Notes: generated from the sequence alone by a model not told the origin. Counted from the first letter of the stretch, positions 17,075 to 27,283 are shown. The stretch: 46,838 bases of DNA from Oscillospiraceae bacterium (GCA_902796905.1 CADBQU010000040.1:1-46838), one strand, 5' to 3'. Translations and numbers: made by a program.

Positions 17075-18049
17075 ATGAAAAATGATTTTTCGGTTTCGTT
17101 GGAAAAAATAATAAAAGAATTTTCTTTGGAAAAAATATATTTACCTAAAGACGAAAAAGAAATTTCGGTTTCAAGCACCGAGGTCAACCGTCCCGGCTTG
17201 CAGTTAACCGGATATTTTGAATTTTTTGACAGCGGACGTATTCAAATAATAGGCAAAAGCGAACACAGCTTTTTGGAAACTCTTTCGGAAAGCGATTTTA
17301 AATTACATATAAACAGCTTTTTTGCACAAAAGCCTTCGGTTGTTATAGTATCGCGCAATTTAGATATTAAACCCGAGGTTTTAAAAGCGGCGGAGGAAAA
17401 CGAGGTTCCGCTTTTACGAACAGACGAAAGCACCTCTACTTTTATGTCTTCCTTAATTTCTTTTTTAAATGTTCAGCTGGCTCCGCGTATTACAAGGCAC
17501 GGCGTTTTGGTTGAAGTTTACGGCGAAGGTATTTTGCTTTTGGGCGAAAGCGGAGTAGGTAAAAGCGAAACCGCAATAGAGCTTATTAAAAGAGGACACC
17601 GACTGATAGCGGATGACGCCGTGGAATTAAGAAAAGTTTCCTCTCGTTCTTTGGTAGGCTCTTCCCCCGAAAACATACGCCATTTTATAGAATTACGGGG
17701 AATAGGCATAATAAACGCTAAAAATATTTTCGGTATAGGTGCAGTAAAGCTTACCGAAAAAATAGATATGGTTATTAATTTAGAGCCCTGGGATTCAACA
17801 AAGGTTTACGACAGAATAGGTTTGGAAGCCCAAACCACCGAAATTTTGGATATAAAAATTCCGTCGCTTACCATTCCGGTAAAACCGGGAAGAAATTTGG
17901 CGGTTATTATAGAAGTTGCCGCTATGAATAACAGGCAGAAAAAATTGGGTTACAACGCCGCAAAAGATTTGCTTAAAAAATTAGGCGTTCAGGAAGAATT
18001 TTCTTCGGAAAACGATAATTCCGACGGCGACCCGTATTCCAAATATTAA
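17075..18049 (+). CDS. hprK: HPr kinase/phosphorylase
   Basis: 324 residues. The N-terminal domain is followed by the P-loop GESGVGKSE (about 156-164) and the signature RGIGIINAKNIFGIGAV. It phosphorylates and dephosphorylates Ser46 of HPr in response to glycolytic intermediates, controlling catabolite repression. The start follows AAGGAGCAG. It heads a cluster with glucokinase, murB, rapZ, whiA, dnaE and pfkA that links sugar metabolism with cell envelope functions. Confidence 0.96.
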   Translation: MKNDFSVSLEKIIKEFSLEKIYLPKDEKEISVSSTEVNRPGLQLTGYFEFFDSGRIQIIGKSEHSFLETLSESDFKLHINSFFAQKPSVVIVSRNLDIKPEVLKAAEENEVPLLRTDESTSTFMSSLISFLNVQLAPRITRHGVLVEVYGEGILLLGESGVGKSETAIELIKRGHRLIADDAVELRKVSSRSLVGSSPENIRHFIELRGIGIINAKNIFGIGAVKLTEKIDMVINLEPWDSTKVYDRIGLEAQTTEILDIKIPSLTIPVKPGRNLAVIIEVAAMNNRQKKLGYNAAKDLLKKLGVQEEFSSENDNSDGDPYSKY

Positions 18050-18182
18050 AAATAAAAAGTTTAACGTTAAAATAATGACAAAAAATCAAAAGCAAAAAAA
18101 TTTTAAAAATAAAAAACCAAAAAATAAAAATCAAAAACAAAATTAAAAATTAAAATTAAAAAATTTTAAAGAAGGTTAAAAA

Positions 18183-19160
18183 ATGTATTACATAGGAATT
18201 GACCTTGGAGGCACAAATATCGCTGCCGGGGTTGTAAACGAAAAATATGAAATTATAGGCAAAAGTAAAATAAAAACCGGTTGCCCCAGACCCGCCGAAG
18301 AAATTATAGCAGATACGGCAAAAGCCGCAAAGTTAGCAGTGCAAAACGCACAAATCTCTTTAAGCGACGTAAAATATATTGGTATAGGTTCTCCGGGCAG
18401 CATAAATCCTAAAACCGGCGCTATTACTTTTTCGAATAATTTGAATTTTGAAAATGTACCTTTTGTAGATATTTTTAAAAAATATATAAATTCCGAAAAC
18501 CAAGCGGCAGATATACGGATTTTTATAGAAAACGACGCTAACGCCGCGGCTTTAGGCGAGTTTTTGGCAGGCGCCGGCAAAGGCACCGAAAACTTTATTG
18601 CCATTACTTTAGGCACCGGCGTGGGAAGCGGAATAATAGTTAATAAAAAATTACTTACCGGCTGCAATTACGCCGGAGGAGAATTAGGCCATACGGTTAT
18701 AGTTACCGACGGCGCCGCTTGCACCTGCGGAAGAAAAGGTTGTTTTGAAGCCTATGCATCGGCTACAGGTTTAATAAGGCTTACAAAAGAAAAAATGCTG
18801 GAATTTAAAGACAGCCTTATGTGGCAGCTTGTAGGCGGAGATATTAACGCGGTTGACGGTTTAACCGCATACGACGCCAAACGCAAAAACGATAAAGCGG
18901 GTATGGAAGTAGTAGCCGATTATCAAAAATATGTTGCCTGCGGAATAACCAATGCCATTAATATTTTCCAACCTGAAGTTTTATGTATAGGCGGAGGAAT
19001 TTCCAAAGAGGGAGATAATATTTTAGACCCCGTTACGGAATTGGTTTACAGCCAGCGTTTTTCTAAAAACACGGAAAAACAAACCGAAATTAAAATAGCA
19101 TCTTTAGGTAACGATGCCGGAATAATAGGCGCAGCCTATTTATGGCAACAAAATTTATAA
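18183..19160 (+). CDS. ROK-family glucokinase
   Basis: 325 residues. The N-terminal phosphate loop GIDLGGTNIAAG (4-15), the second ATP segment LGTGVGSGIIVN and the zinc motif CTCGRKGCFEAYAS are the hallmarks of ROK kinases. The likely reaction is phosphorylation of glucose to glucose-6-phosphate, matching the downstream 6-phosphofructokinase and upstream HprK. The gap from hprK (133 bp) is A-rich but shows no terminator. The start follows GAAGG. Confidence 0.9.
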   Translation: MYYIGIDLGGTNIAAGVVNEKYEIIGKSKIKTGCPRPAEEIIADTAKAAKLAVQNAQISLSDVKYIGIGSPGSINPKTGAITFSNNLNFENVPFVDIFKKYINSENQAADIRIFIENDANAAALGEFLAGAGKGTENFIAITLGTGVGSGIIVNKKLLTGCNYAGGELGHTVIVTDGAACTCGRKGCFEAYASATGLIRLTKEKMLEFKDSLMWQLVGGDINAVDGLTAYDAKRKNDKAGMEVVADYQKYVACGITNAINIFQPEVLCIGGGISKEGDNILDPVTELVYSQRFSKNTEKQTEIKIASLGNDAGIIGAAYLWQQNL

Positions 19161-19355
19161 GTTTAAATATATAAACTATAATATAAATTTTTAATTTTTT
19201 TAGTTTTAAATTTATTTTTATAACAAAACTTTATTAACAAAGCTTTATAATATATAAATATATAAATATATAAATATATAAAATATAAAAAATAAAATAT
19301 TTATACGTTGATTTATACGTCATTTTATTTTCAGCATTTATTTGGAGGTATCTGT

Positions 19356-20276
19356 TTGGATATAGAAAGCTTTTTAAAAAGCATTGACTGCGAATTTTTG
19401 CAAAACGAGCCGTTAAAAAAACATACCACACTTAAAATAGGCGGAAACTGCGATTATTTTGTTTTACCCGAAAACATTGAGCAAATTAAAGAAATTTATA
19501 TGTTTGCAAAACAAAACAACATAAGACTTACCGTATTTGGCAACGGCAGCAATATGTTAATATCGGATTTCGGTGTAAACGGAATAGTTTTAAGTACCGA
19601 AAAGCTTAAAACCACCGAGCTTAAAAACGGCACCAATATTTTGGCTTATGCCGGCGTAAAGCTATCGGTTTTGTGTCAGTTTGCCCTTGAAAACAGTTTA
19701 ACGGGATTGGAATTTTTATGGGGAATTCCGGGAACTGCGGGCGGCGCCGTATTTATGAATGCCGGCGCCTACGGCGGAGAAATCTCCTCGGTTTTAAAAA
19801 GCTGTACTTTTTTAAACGAAAACGGAGAAATTATAACCAAACCCGCCGAAGAGCTTAAATTAGGTTACCGCACCAGTATTTTTAAAAATGCCGAAAATAA
19901 AAGTATTATTCTTTTTGCCGAATTTAATTTAAAAATAGGCAACAAAACACAAATACGGGCTCAAATGGAAGAGCTTATGAAACGCCGAAAAGAAAAACAG
20001 CCTTTGGAATATCCAAGCGCCGGCAGCGTTTTCAAACGCCCGAAAGGTTATTTTGCCGGAACGCTTATAGAAGAGTGCGGATTAAAGGGCTTAAGGATAG
20101 GCGGAGCGGAAGTATCGGAAAAGCATGCGGGATTTATTGTTAACAAAGAAAACGCCACCGCAAGCGATGTTACGGCTCTTATAGAAAAAATTAAAAAAGA
20201 AGTATTTTTAAAAACAAGCGTAGAACTTGAAACGGAAGTTTTATATATAGAAAGGGATAACAAATGGAATTCTTAA
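19356..20276 (+). CDS. murB: UDP-N-acetylenolpyruvoylglucosamine reductase
   Basis: 306 residues from the TTG at 19356, seven nt after TTGGAGG; the frame opens 16 codons earlier without a binding site. FAD-binding segments FGNGSNMLISD and IPGTAGGAVFMNAGAYGGE are clear, and SAGSVFKRP carries the catalytic Ser as in type I enzymes. MurB reduces UDP-GlcNAc-enolpyruvate to UDP-MurNAc for peptidoglycan. Its 3' end overlaps rapZ by 13 bp. Confidence 0.95.
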   Translation: MDIESFLKSIDCEFLQNEPLKKHTTLKIGGNCDYFVLPENIEQIKEIYMFAKQNNIRLTVFGNGSNMLISDFGVNGIVLSTEKLKTTELKNGTNILAYAGVKLSVLCQFALENSLTGLEFLWGIPGTAGGAVFMNAGAYGGEISSVLKSCTFLNENGEIITKPAEELKLGYRTSIFKNAENKSIILFAEFNLKIGNKTQIRAQMEELMKRRKEKQPLEYPSAGSVFKRPKGYFAGTLIEECGLKGLRIGGAEVSEKHAGFIVNKENATASDVTALIEKIKKEVFLKTSVELETEVLYIERDNKWNS

Positions 20277-21121
20277 TTGTAACGGGTATGTCCGGTGCCG
20301 GAAAATCAAATGCCGCAGACGCACTTGAAGATTTAGGCTTTTACTGCATAGATAATATTCCGCCTTTAATTATTCCGTATTTTTTGGATTTATGCAGCAA
20401 AGGCGAAATTGATATACCTAAAATAGCAATTGTAACCGACGCCCGCGGAGGAGAACTTTTTAATGACATTAACAATATTTTGGAAAAGCTTAAAGAAAAC
20501 CAAGTAGATTACAGAATTTTGTTTTTAGACGCTTCCGACAGCGAACTTATAAGAAGATACAGCGAAACCCGAAGGAAACACCCTCTTTGCGAAAAAGAGA
20601 ATATTCCGGTATCGGATGCCATTAAAAAAGAGCGTTTGCTTTTAAACACCATTAAAAACAAAGCAAACTATGTTATAGACACAACAAACATTACCGCCGG
20701 CCAGCTTAAAAAAAGACTGGGAACACTGTTTGTTGGCAACGGCAAATATTCGCTTAATATACAGGTAGTTTCTTTTGGTTTTAAATACGGACAGGTTAGC
20801 GACGCAAACTTGGTATTTGATGTAAGATGTTTGGAAAACCCTTATTATGTTAAAGAATTAAAAGACAAAACCGGGTTATCGGATGAAGTTAAAAATTATG
20901 TTATGAGTTTTGAAAACTCACAAAAATTTGCAGAAAAAATACTTGACCTTATAAACTTTTCGGTACCTTTATATAAGGATGAAGGCAAAAGCCAATTAGT
21001 AATAGCCGTTGGCTGTACCGGCGGCAAACACCGCTCCGTAACATTTGCCGAGCTTATATACAATTCTTTGCTTTCACAAGGATACAGAGTAAGCGTAACC
21101 CACAGGGATATTGAAAAATAA
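20264..21121 (+). CDS. rapZ: RapZ/YvcJ nucleotide-binding protein
   Basis: 285 residues. The P-loop GMSGAGKS (8-15), the DARGGELF segment and the C-terminal VGCTGGKHRSV motif are characteristic. In Enterobacteria RapZ controls glmS through small RNAs and UDP-GlcNAc-type ligands; in Bacillota (YvcJ) the role is less clear. The start lies inside the murB end after AAAGGGAT, implying coupling. The usual next gene, yvcK, is missing. Confidence 0.95.
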   Translation: MEFLIVTGMSGAGKSNAADALEDLGFYCIDNIPPLIIPYFLDLCSKGEIDIPKIAIVTDARGGELFNDINNILEKLKENQVDYRILFLDASDSELIRRYSETRRKHPLCEKENIPVSDAIKKERLLLNTIKNKANYVIDTTNITAGQLKKRLGTLFVGNGKYSLNIQVVSFGFKYGQVSDANLVFDVRCLENPYYVKELKDKTGLSDEVKNYVMSFENSQKFAEKILDLINFSVPLYKDEGKSQLVIAVGCTGGKHRSVTFAELIYNSLLSQGYRVSVTHRDIEK

Positions 21122-21279
21122 AGCAAAAATAAAGCGGAAATAAAAACAAAAATAAATTTTAATAAAGTTAAAGCGCAAAAGCGTTTTAAAAAAACAATAT
21201 ATTGCTTTTTTAGGGACAAAACAAATTTTGTTCCTTACCGCAATAAAAACCAACCCAAATTAAGGAAAACTGAAAATTT

Positions 21280-22359
21280 ATGTCTTTTGCAGGAGAATTA
21301 AAAACCGAATTAACTAAAATAAATCTTACCACCTGTTGCAGCTTGGCAGAATGCTACGGTTTATTTTTGTTTTCAAACGGACCGTTTTTTACTGCCGAAA
21401 ACAACAGCTTTAATAAAAAAAACACAAGCGACAAAATAAAAAGCGTTACAGAAAAAAGCAAAAATAATACGGGAAAAAATATTAAAAAAAGCGTTGAAGA
21501 AATTTCCGAAGAAAATTTTGAAGAAAATTCAGAAGAAAGACTTGGAAATACCTTTAAAGAAAACTTTAAAGAAAATTTTAATATAAACGTACTTTTTGAA
21601 AATCAGGATGTGGCGGAGCTTTTAATTTCGCTTTCCAAAAAAATAGTAGGAGTAAATTTTAAGCTTACCGTTTTTGGAAATAAAAAAGATATTTTTGCGT
21701 TAAGCTTAAACTGTTCGGATTCTTTAAAAGTTATTGATTTTTTCGGCAAAAGCAACGAACACGGCGTAATAAAATATCATAATATTTCGGATGATTGTTG
21801 TAAAACCGCTTTTTTACGAGGAGCATTTTTAGCCTGCGGATATATGGATAATCCCGACAAAGATTACAATTTGGAATTTGTTATTAATAATCCGCTGCTT
21901 GCAAGCGAATTCAGCGACTTTTTAAAAGAGTTTAATTTAAAATTTAAAAAAATCTCACGAAAAGGTTCGGTTGTATTATATTTAAAGGACAGCGCCTTAA
22001 TAGAAGATTTTTTAGCGATTATAGGCGCTGCGGACCGAACGCTGGAACTTGCCGGAATAAAGGTTTACAAAGATATGCGTAACCATTACAACCGTATAAA
22101 TAATTGCGAAACGGCAAATATAGGCAAAACCGTAAACTCTTCTTTAATTCAGCGCAAGTCCATAGCCGCTTTAAAGCAAGCGGATTTATACGACAGTTTA
22201 TCGGACGAACTTAAAGAAGCGGCGGTATTAAGATTAAAAAAGCCGGACGCTCCTTTAAGCAAATTATGCAAAACCAAAGGCTGCAACTTAAGCCGTTCGG
22301 GATTAAACCACCGACTTTGCAAGTTGGTATCCCTTGCAAAAGAAAAAAATCTTATTTAA
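21280..22359 (+). CDS. whiA: WhiA sporulation/cell-division regulator with an internal insertion
   Basis: 359 residues against about 315 usual. The start MSFAGELKTELTK, the LAGLIDADG-like core (AFLRGAFLACGYMDNPDK) and the C-terminal helix-turn-helix (LCKTKGCNLSRSGLNHRL) are intact. Residues of about 41-100 form a low-complexity insertion rich in Asn, Lys, Glu and Ser, breaking the N-terminal lobe between beta strands; its DNA has short direct repeats. WhiA links division and metabolism in Gram-positives. The start follows AAGGAAAA. Confidence 0.93.
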   Translation: MSFAGELKTELTKINLTTCCSLAECYGLFLFSNGPFFTAENNSFNKKNTSDKIKSVTEKSKNNTGKNIKKSVEEISEENFEENSEERLGNTFKENFKENFNINVLFENQDVAELLISLSKKIVGVNFKLTVFGNKKDIFALSLNCSDSLKVIDFFGKSNEHGVIKYHNISDDCCKTAFLRGAFLACGYMDNPDKDYNLEFVINNPLLASEFSDFLKEFNLKFKKISRKGSVVLYLKDSALIEDFLAIIGAADRTLELAGIKVYKDMRNHYNRINNCETANIGKTVNSSLIQRKSIAALKQADLYDSLSDELKEAAVLRLKKPDAPLSKLCKTKGCNLSRSGLNHRLCKLVSLAKEKNLI

Positions 22360-22380
22360 TTTTATTTGATGATTTTTTAA

Positions 22381-22449
22381 GGCGGAGCCGGTAAGGCAAA
22401 GCCTTACAAAGCCTACGGCTTTAAAGCCCTTCGGGCTTTCGGCTCCGCC
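22381..22449. repeat. Compound palindrome 7
   Basis: Outer stem GGCGGAGCCG/CGGCTCCGCC (10 bp, perfect). Arms: GTAAGGC with loop AAA, AAAGCC with loop TAC, AAAGCCC with loop TTC. Nearly identical to copy 9; every difference is in a loop. It lies between whiA and dnaE. Confidence 0.9.
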
Positions 22450-22548
22450 GCATTATCTACCCAAAACAAAAATCAAAAAATATAAAACTTAAAATATAAA
22501 TCATAGAATATAAACCATAGAAAAATCAATGCAAAGGAGGACCAAAAA

Positions 22549-25500
22549 GTGTTTACCCATCTGCACGTTCATACCGAATACAGTTTGTTGGACGGCGCCT
22601 GTAGAATTAAAGACCTTATAAAAGCGGTAAAAAACGCCAATCAGAACGCTGTGGCAATAACCGATCACGGCGTAATGTACGGCGTTATTTCTTTTTATAA
22701 AGAGGCTTTAAAAAACGGGATTAAGCCCATTATAGGCTGCGAAGTATATGTTGCCAACGGCTCAATGCACAGCAAACAAAAAAATTTAAACGGCAAGGAT
22801 TATTACCACTTGGTTCTTCTTTGCAAAAACATTACCGGCTACAAAAATTTAATAAAAATGGTTTCTTTAAGCTTTACCGAAGGCTTTTATATAAAGCCGC
22901 GTATAGACCGCGAACTGTTAAAGCAACACAGCGACGGTTTAATAGCGCTTTCGGCATGTATAGCGGGTGAAATACCCCAAAATTTATTGTACGGAGATAT
23001 TGAACAGGCAACCTCCGCCGCTCTGTTTTTTAAAAACACTTTCGGAGAAGGCAATTTTTATTTGGAACTTCAAAACCACGATTTAGAAGAACAAAAAATA
23101 ATCAATCCTTTGCTTATAAAAATGTCCGAAAAGCTTAATATTCCCCTTGTAGCCACAAACGATGTTCATTATATAAACAAAGAAGACGTTTCGGCTTTTG
23201 AAACCCTTATAGCCATTCAAACCGGTAAAAAAATAAACGAAGACAATCCTTTGGCGTTTAAAACAAACGAGTTTTATTTAAAAACCGAAGAAGAAATGAA
23301 AAAAGCCGTAAACCTACAGGAAGCTATTTTAAACACCCAAAAAATAGCCGATATGTGCAATGTGGAATTTGAATTTCATAAGCTTAAACTTCCCGTTTTT
23401 GATATAGGCGAAAAAGACCATTTTGAATATTTAAAAAATTTAAGTGAAAACGGTATTAAAAAACTTTATGCAAATGTAACCGAAGAACTTAAAAACCGTT
23501 TAAATTACGAGCTTTCGGTTATAAAGCAAATGGGATTTACCGATTATTTTTTAATTGTTGCCGATTACGTTAATTACGCAAAAAGAAACGGTATTGCCGT
23601 AGGTCCCGGCAGGGGTTCCGGTGCCGGAAGCCTTGTGGCGTACTCTGTAGGTATAACCGAAATAGACCCCATAAAATACAATCTTTTATTTGAGCGCTTT
23701 TTAAATCCCGAAAGAGTTTCGATGCCGGATTTTGACGTTGATTTTTGCTACGAACGCCGCGAAGAAGTTATAAATTATGTTAAAAACAAATACGGTTTTA
23801 ACAACGTAAGCCAAATTATAACCTTTGGAACATTGGCGGCAAAAGCCGCAATAAGAGATGTAGGAAGGGTTCAAAATGTTCCATACAATGTTTGCGATAA
23901 AGTGGCAAAGCTTATTCCGTTTGAATTGGATATTACTATAGAAAAAGCTTTGCAGCAATCAAACGAACTTAAAGAACTTTACGAAAGCGACAGCCAAATT
24001 AAAAATTTAATAGATATGGCTGAAAAAATAGAAGGTATGCCAAGGCACGCCGGAACGCATGCGGCAGGCGTGGTTATTGCCGATAAACCTATTTTTGAAT
24101 ACGTTCCTTTGGCGGTTTCGGACTCTATGCCCGTTACACAGTATACCATGACCGAAATTGAAGAACTGGGTCTTTTAAAAATGGATTTTTTGGGACTTAG
24201 GAATTTAACGGTTATATCCGATACCGTAAAAGAAATAAATAAAACCGAGCCTTCATTTTTAATAAACAAAATTCCGGAGGACGATGCAGAAACCTTTAAA
24301 ATGCTGTCTTTAGGCTATACCGAAGGGGTTTTTCAGTTTGAATCCGCCGGTATGACATCTCTTATGAGAAAGCTAAAGCCAAATAAATTAGAAGACCTTA
24401 TAGCAGCAATTTCGTTATACCGTCCGGGACCTATGCAGTATATACCCAAATACATTAAAAACCGTAAAGATACCAAAAACATAACCTATTCCACTCCCCT
24501 TTTAAAGCCTATTTTAGATGTAACTTACGGCTGTATAGTATACCAGGAGCAGGTTATGCAAATATGCCGCTCTTTAGCGGGATATTCTTTAGGCAGAGCG
24601 GATATAGTGCGCCGAGCCATGAGTAAAAAGAAACACGATGTATTGCAAAAAGAAGAGCAGTGCTTTTTATACGGCGATAAAGAAAACAATATTAAAGGCG
24701 CCATAGCTAACGGCGTAAACGAAAAAGCCGCAAAAGAGCTTTATAAAGAAATAACCGCATTCAGTTCCTATGCGTTTAATAAATCTCATGCGGCGGCATA
24801 CGCGGTTATAGCTTACCGCACCGCGTATTTAAAATGCCACTATAAAAAAGAATATATGGCGGCGCTTTTAAGCAGCGTTTTAGAAAGCTTCGGCAAAATT
24901 AAACGTTACAGCGCGGAGTGTTCAAGGCTTGGCATAAATGTTTTTCCGCCCGATGTAAACGAAAGCTTTTTAAAGTTTACGCCCACAAAAAACGGTATTC
25001 GCTTTGGTTTGCTTGCAATTAAAAACTTAGGTATTAATGTTATAGAAAACATTATTAAAGAAAGAACCGAAAACGGAGAATTTACCGATTATTATAATTT
25101 TTGCAGCCGTATGTACGGCAAAGACCTAAATAAAAGGGCTTTGGAAAGTCTTATAAAAAGCGGTTCGTTAGATTCTTTAAAAGCAAATCGCCGCCAAATG
25201 CTTTCTTCTTTAGACGAAGTATTAAGCATTGTAGAAAGCGAAAAAAAAGAAGAGCTTATGGGTCAGCTTTCTTTCTTTAACACAGGCGTTTTGCAGGAAA
25301 AAGCCGAATTCACGCTTCCTAATGTTAAAGAACTTAATAAAAACGATTTATTGCTTTTGGAAAAAGAAGCTACCGGACTTTATTTATCGGGGCATCCTTT
25401 AAATGATTATTCTTCTTTTATAAAAAGCGAATCGGCAGTAAGTATTCAAAATATTTTAGAAAATAATTTTAAAGATAACGATAAAATAACCGTTGTTGCC

Positions 25501-26115
25501 GTAATAAACGAAATAAAAAATAAACTTACCAAAAACGGTTTTTCTATGGCATTTTTAAATGTTGAAGACCAAACGGAAAGTATAAACATAACGGTTTTTG
25601 CAAAAGTATATTCTTTTGCAAAGCAATACATTAAAGAAAATAATGTTATAAAAATAACCGGAAGAATTTCCGAAAAAGAGGACCGTAAAAAAGAAATTAT
25701 AGCCGATGAAATTTCGGGAGCGTTATCTAACGAAAGCTTTAAAAATATGCACGGATTTAATTTTGAATTTTCTAACAAAACCGAAAACTCAAATCTAAAA
25801 ACGGCAGAAAAAAAAGAAGATACAGATAATACTTTCGTTAGCGGCTATAATAAAAACAGTATTAACGGTATGTCAGCTTCTAATAATCCCCCAAAAAACA
25901 AAAAACTTTATTTAAAACTAAAAACTTACGATATTTCTGTTTTAAACCAAATAAGTTCTATGCTTTCCGATAACGGATACGAGGTTATTATTGTTTTTGA
26001 TGATACAAGAAAACGAATAAAAGCCAAAAAGTTTGCAAATTTTAATACCCAAAGTCAAGAATATGTAAATTTATGCAATATTCTGGGAAAAAATAATGTA
26101 AAATTGGTTGAATAA
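22549..26115 (+). CDS. dnaE: DNA polymerase III alpha subunit (DnaE)
   Basis: 1188 residues from a GTG after AAAGGAGG. PHP domain at the N-terminus (FTHLHVHTEYSLLDG, ITDHGVMYG), polymerase core with catalytic PDFDVDF (393-399) and GPGRGSGAGSLVAY, helix-hairpin-helix region, and an OB fold at about 978-1055 (ITVVAVINEIKNKL). This is the DnaE class, not PolC. The tail after about 1080 is Lys/Asn-rich and less conserved. A pfkA promoter -35 box overlaps its last codons. Confidence 0.97.
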   Translation: MFTHLHVHTEYSLLDGACRIKDLIKAVKNANQNAVAITDHGVMYGVISFYKEALKNGIKPIIGCEVYVANGSMHSKQKNLNGKDYYHLVLLCKNITGYKNLIKMVSLSFTEGFYIKPRIDRELLKQHSDGLIALSACIAGEIPQNLLYGDIEQATSAALFFKNTFGEGNFYLELQNHDLEEQKIINPLLIKMSEKLNIPLVATNDVHYINKEDVSAFETLIAIQTGKKINEDNPLAFKTNEFYLKTEEEMKKAVNLQEAILNTQKIADMCNVEFEFHKLKLPVFDIGEKDHFEYLKNLSENGIKKLYANVTEELKNRLNYELSVIKQMGFTDYFLIVADYVNYAKRNGIAVGPGRGSGAGSLVAYSVGITEIDPIKYNLLFERFLNPERVSMPDFDVDFCYERREEVINYVKNKYGFNNVSQIITFGTLAAKAAIRDVGRVQNVPYNVCDKVAKLIPFELDITIEKALQQSNELKELYESDSQIKNLIDMAEKIEGMPRHAGTHAAGVVIADKPIFEYVPLAVSDSMPVTQYTMTEIEELGLLKMDFLGLRNLTVISDTVKEINKTEPSFLINKIPEDDAETFKMLSLGYTEGVFQFESAGMTSLMRKLKPNKLEDLIAAISLYRPGPMQYIPKYIKNRKDTKNITYSTPLLKPILDVTYGCIVYQEQVMQICRSLAGYSLGRADIVRRAMSKKKHDVLQKEEQCFLYGDKENNIKGAIANGVNEKAAKELYKEITAFSSYAFNKSHAAAYAVIAYRTAYLKCHYKKEYMAALLSSVLESFGKIKRYSAECSRLGINVFPPDVNESFLKFTPTKNGIRFGLLAIKNLGINVIENIIKERTENGEFTDYYNFCSRMYGKDLNKRALESLIKSGSLDSLKANRRQMLSSLDEVLSIVESEKKEELMGQLSFFNTGVLQEKAEFTLPNVKELNKNDLLLLEKEATGLYLSGHPLNDYSSFIKSESAVSIQNILENNFKDNDKITVVAVINEIKNKLTKNGFSMAFLNVEDQTESINITVFAKVYSFAKQYIKENNVIKITGRISEKEDRKKEIIADEISGALSNESFKNMHGFNFEFSNKTENSNLKTAEKKEDTDNTFVSGYNKNSINGMSASNNPPKNKKLYLKLKTYDISVLNQISSMLSDNGYEVIIVFDDTRKRIKAKKFANFNTQSQEYVNLCNILGKNNVKLVE

Positions 26116-26136
26116 TTATTTTTTATATGCTATAAT
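26108..26136 (+). promoter_or_regulatory. Promoter of pfkA
   Basis: TTGAAT (26108-26113), 17 nt, TATAAT (26131-26136). The -35 box overlaps the dnaE stop region. Confidence 0.75.
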
Positions 26137-26219
26137 TGTTTTCGGTTTGAATTAATATTTGTAACATTTTTATTTGTTATTTTAAACTTGCTTATAATAT
26201 TTTTTAGAGGGTGTATTTT

Positions 26220-27182
26220 ATGAAAACAATCGGTGTTTTAACAAGCGGAGGAGACGCTCCGGGCATGAATGCCGCCGTTAGAGCTGTTGTTAGAACAGCT
26301 ATTGCCAACGGTATAAAAGTTATGGGAATAAGACGCGGTTACTGCGGTCTTATTGACGATGATATTATAGAACTTGATATAAACTCCGTAAGCGATATTA
26401 TAAATCGCGGAGGTACTATTCTTTACTCTTCTCGTTGTCCCGAATTTAAAACCGAAGAAGGTATGCAAAAAGCCATTTCCAACTGCAAAAAACACGGTAT
26501 AGAGGGCATGGTTGTTATAGGAGGCGACGGAAGCTACAGAGGAGCCAGAGATATGTCTTTAAGAGGTTTCCCCTGCGTAGGCGTTCCCGGAACCATAGAT
26601 AATGACATTTCCTCTACGGAATATACAATCGGTTTTGATACTGCTATGAATACGGCTATGGATATGATAGACCGTTTAAGGGATACTACGCAAAGCCATT
26701 TTCGTTGTTCGGTTGTAGAAGTTATGGGACACGGAGCGGGAGATATTGCCATAAATACGGCTTTAGCCGTAGGCGCAACCGCTTGCATTGTTCCGGAAAT
26801 TCCGTTTAATTACGAAAAAGACGTTATTGAAAAAATCGAGTATTCCAAAGCAAACGGTAAAACTCATTTTATAATAGTAGTAAGCGAAGGCATTACGGAT
26901 GTAACCGAGCTTGCCAAAAAAATTGAGGACGAAACCGGAATTGAATCAAGAGCCACTATTTTGGGTCATGTTCAAAGAGGCGGCAGTCCTACTGTAAGAG
27001 ACCGTGTTGCCGCAAGCACTTTAGGTTACGAAGCCGTTATGTTATTAAAAGACGGTATAGGCAACCGTGTTGTAGGCTTTAAAGACAACAAAGTTGTAAA
27101 CTACGATATTTTTGAAGGTTTAAATATGAAAAAGAAATTCGATGAATTAACCTATACTGTAGTTAACACCACTTCTTTATAA
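26220..27182 (+). CDS. pfkA: ATP-dependent 6-phosphofructokinase
   Basis: 320 residues from the ATG at 26220; a GTG nine nt upstream is part of the GAGGGTG binding site. GVLTSGGDAPGMNAAVR (ATP site) and the fructose-6-phosphate/catalytic segment PGTIDNDISSTEYTIGFDTA identify the ATP-dependent homotetrameric enzyme. It catalyses the committed step of glycolysis. Its own promoter and terminator make it independently expressible at the end of the hprK-dnaE cluster. Confidence 0.97.
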   Translation: MKTIGVLTSGGDAPGMNAAVRAVVRTAIANGIKVMGIRRGYCGLIDDDIIELDINSVSDIINRGGTILYSSRCPEFKTEEGMQKAISNCKKHGIEGMVVIGGDGSYRGARDMSLRGFPCVGVPGTIDNDISSTEYTIGFDTAMNTAMDMIDRLRDTTQSHFRCSVVEVMGHGAGDIAINTALAVGATACIVPEIPFNYEKDVIEKIEYSKANGKTHFIIVVSEGITDVTELAKKIEDETGIESRATILGHVQRGGSPTVRDRVAASTLGYEAVMLLKDGIGNRVVGFKDNKVVNYDIFEGLNMKKKFDELTYTVVNTTSL

Positions 27183-27230
27183 GTGTAAAAACGAAAAAAC
27201 CAAAAGATAAAAATAGTTTTAAAAACAAAA

Positions 27231-27268
27231 AACTTCGGAAGAATAAATTTTCTTTCGAAGTTTTTTTA
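27231..27268 (+). terminator. Terminator of pfkA
   Basis: Stem AACTTCG/CGAAGTT with an inner GAA/TTC continuation, then a run of T (TTTTTTTA), about 50 bp past the pfkA stop. Confidence 0.75.
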
Positions 27269-27283
27269 TTTGTATTTATATTA

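Noticed and set aside
22381..22449. Compound palindromes as ordinary Rho-independent terminators
   Set aside because: They carry three hairpins within an outer stem, lack T-runs, occur inside operons, and separate clear terminators exist close by (for example at 4360 and 27231).
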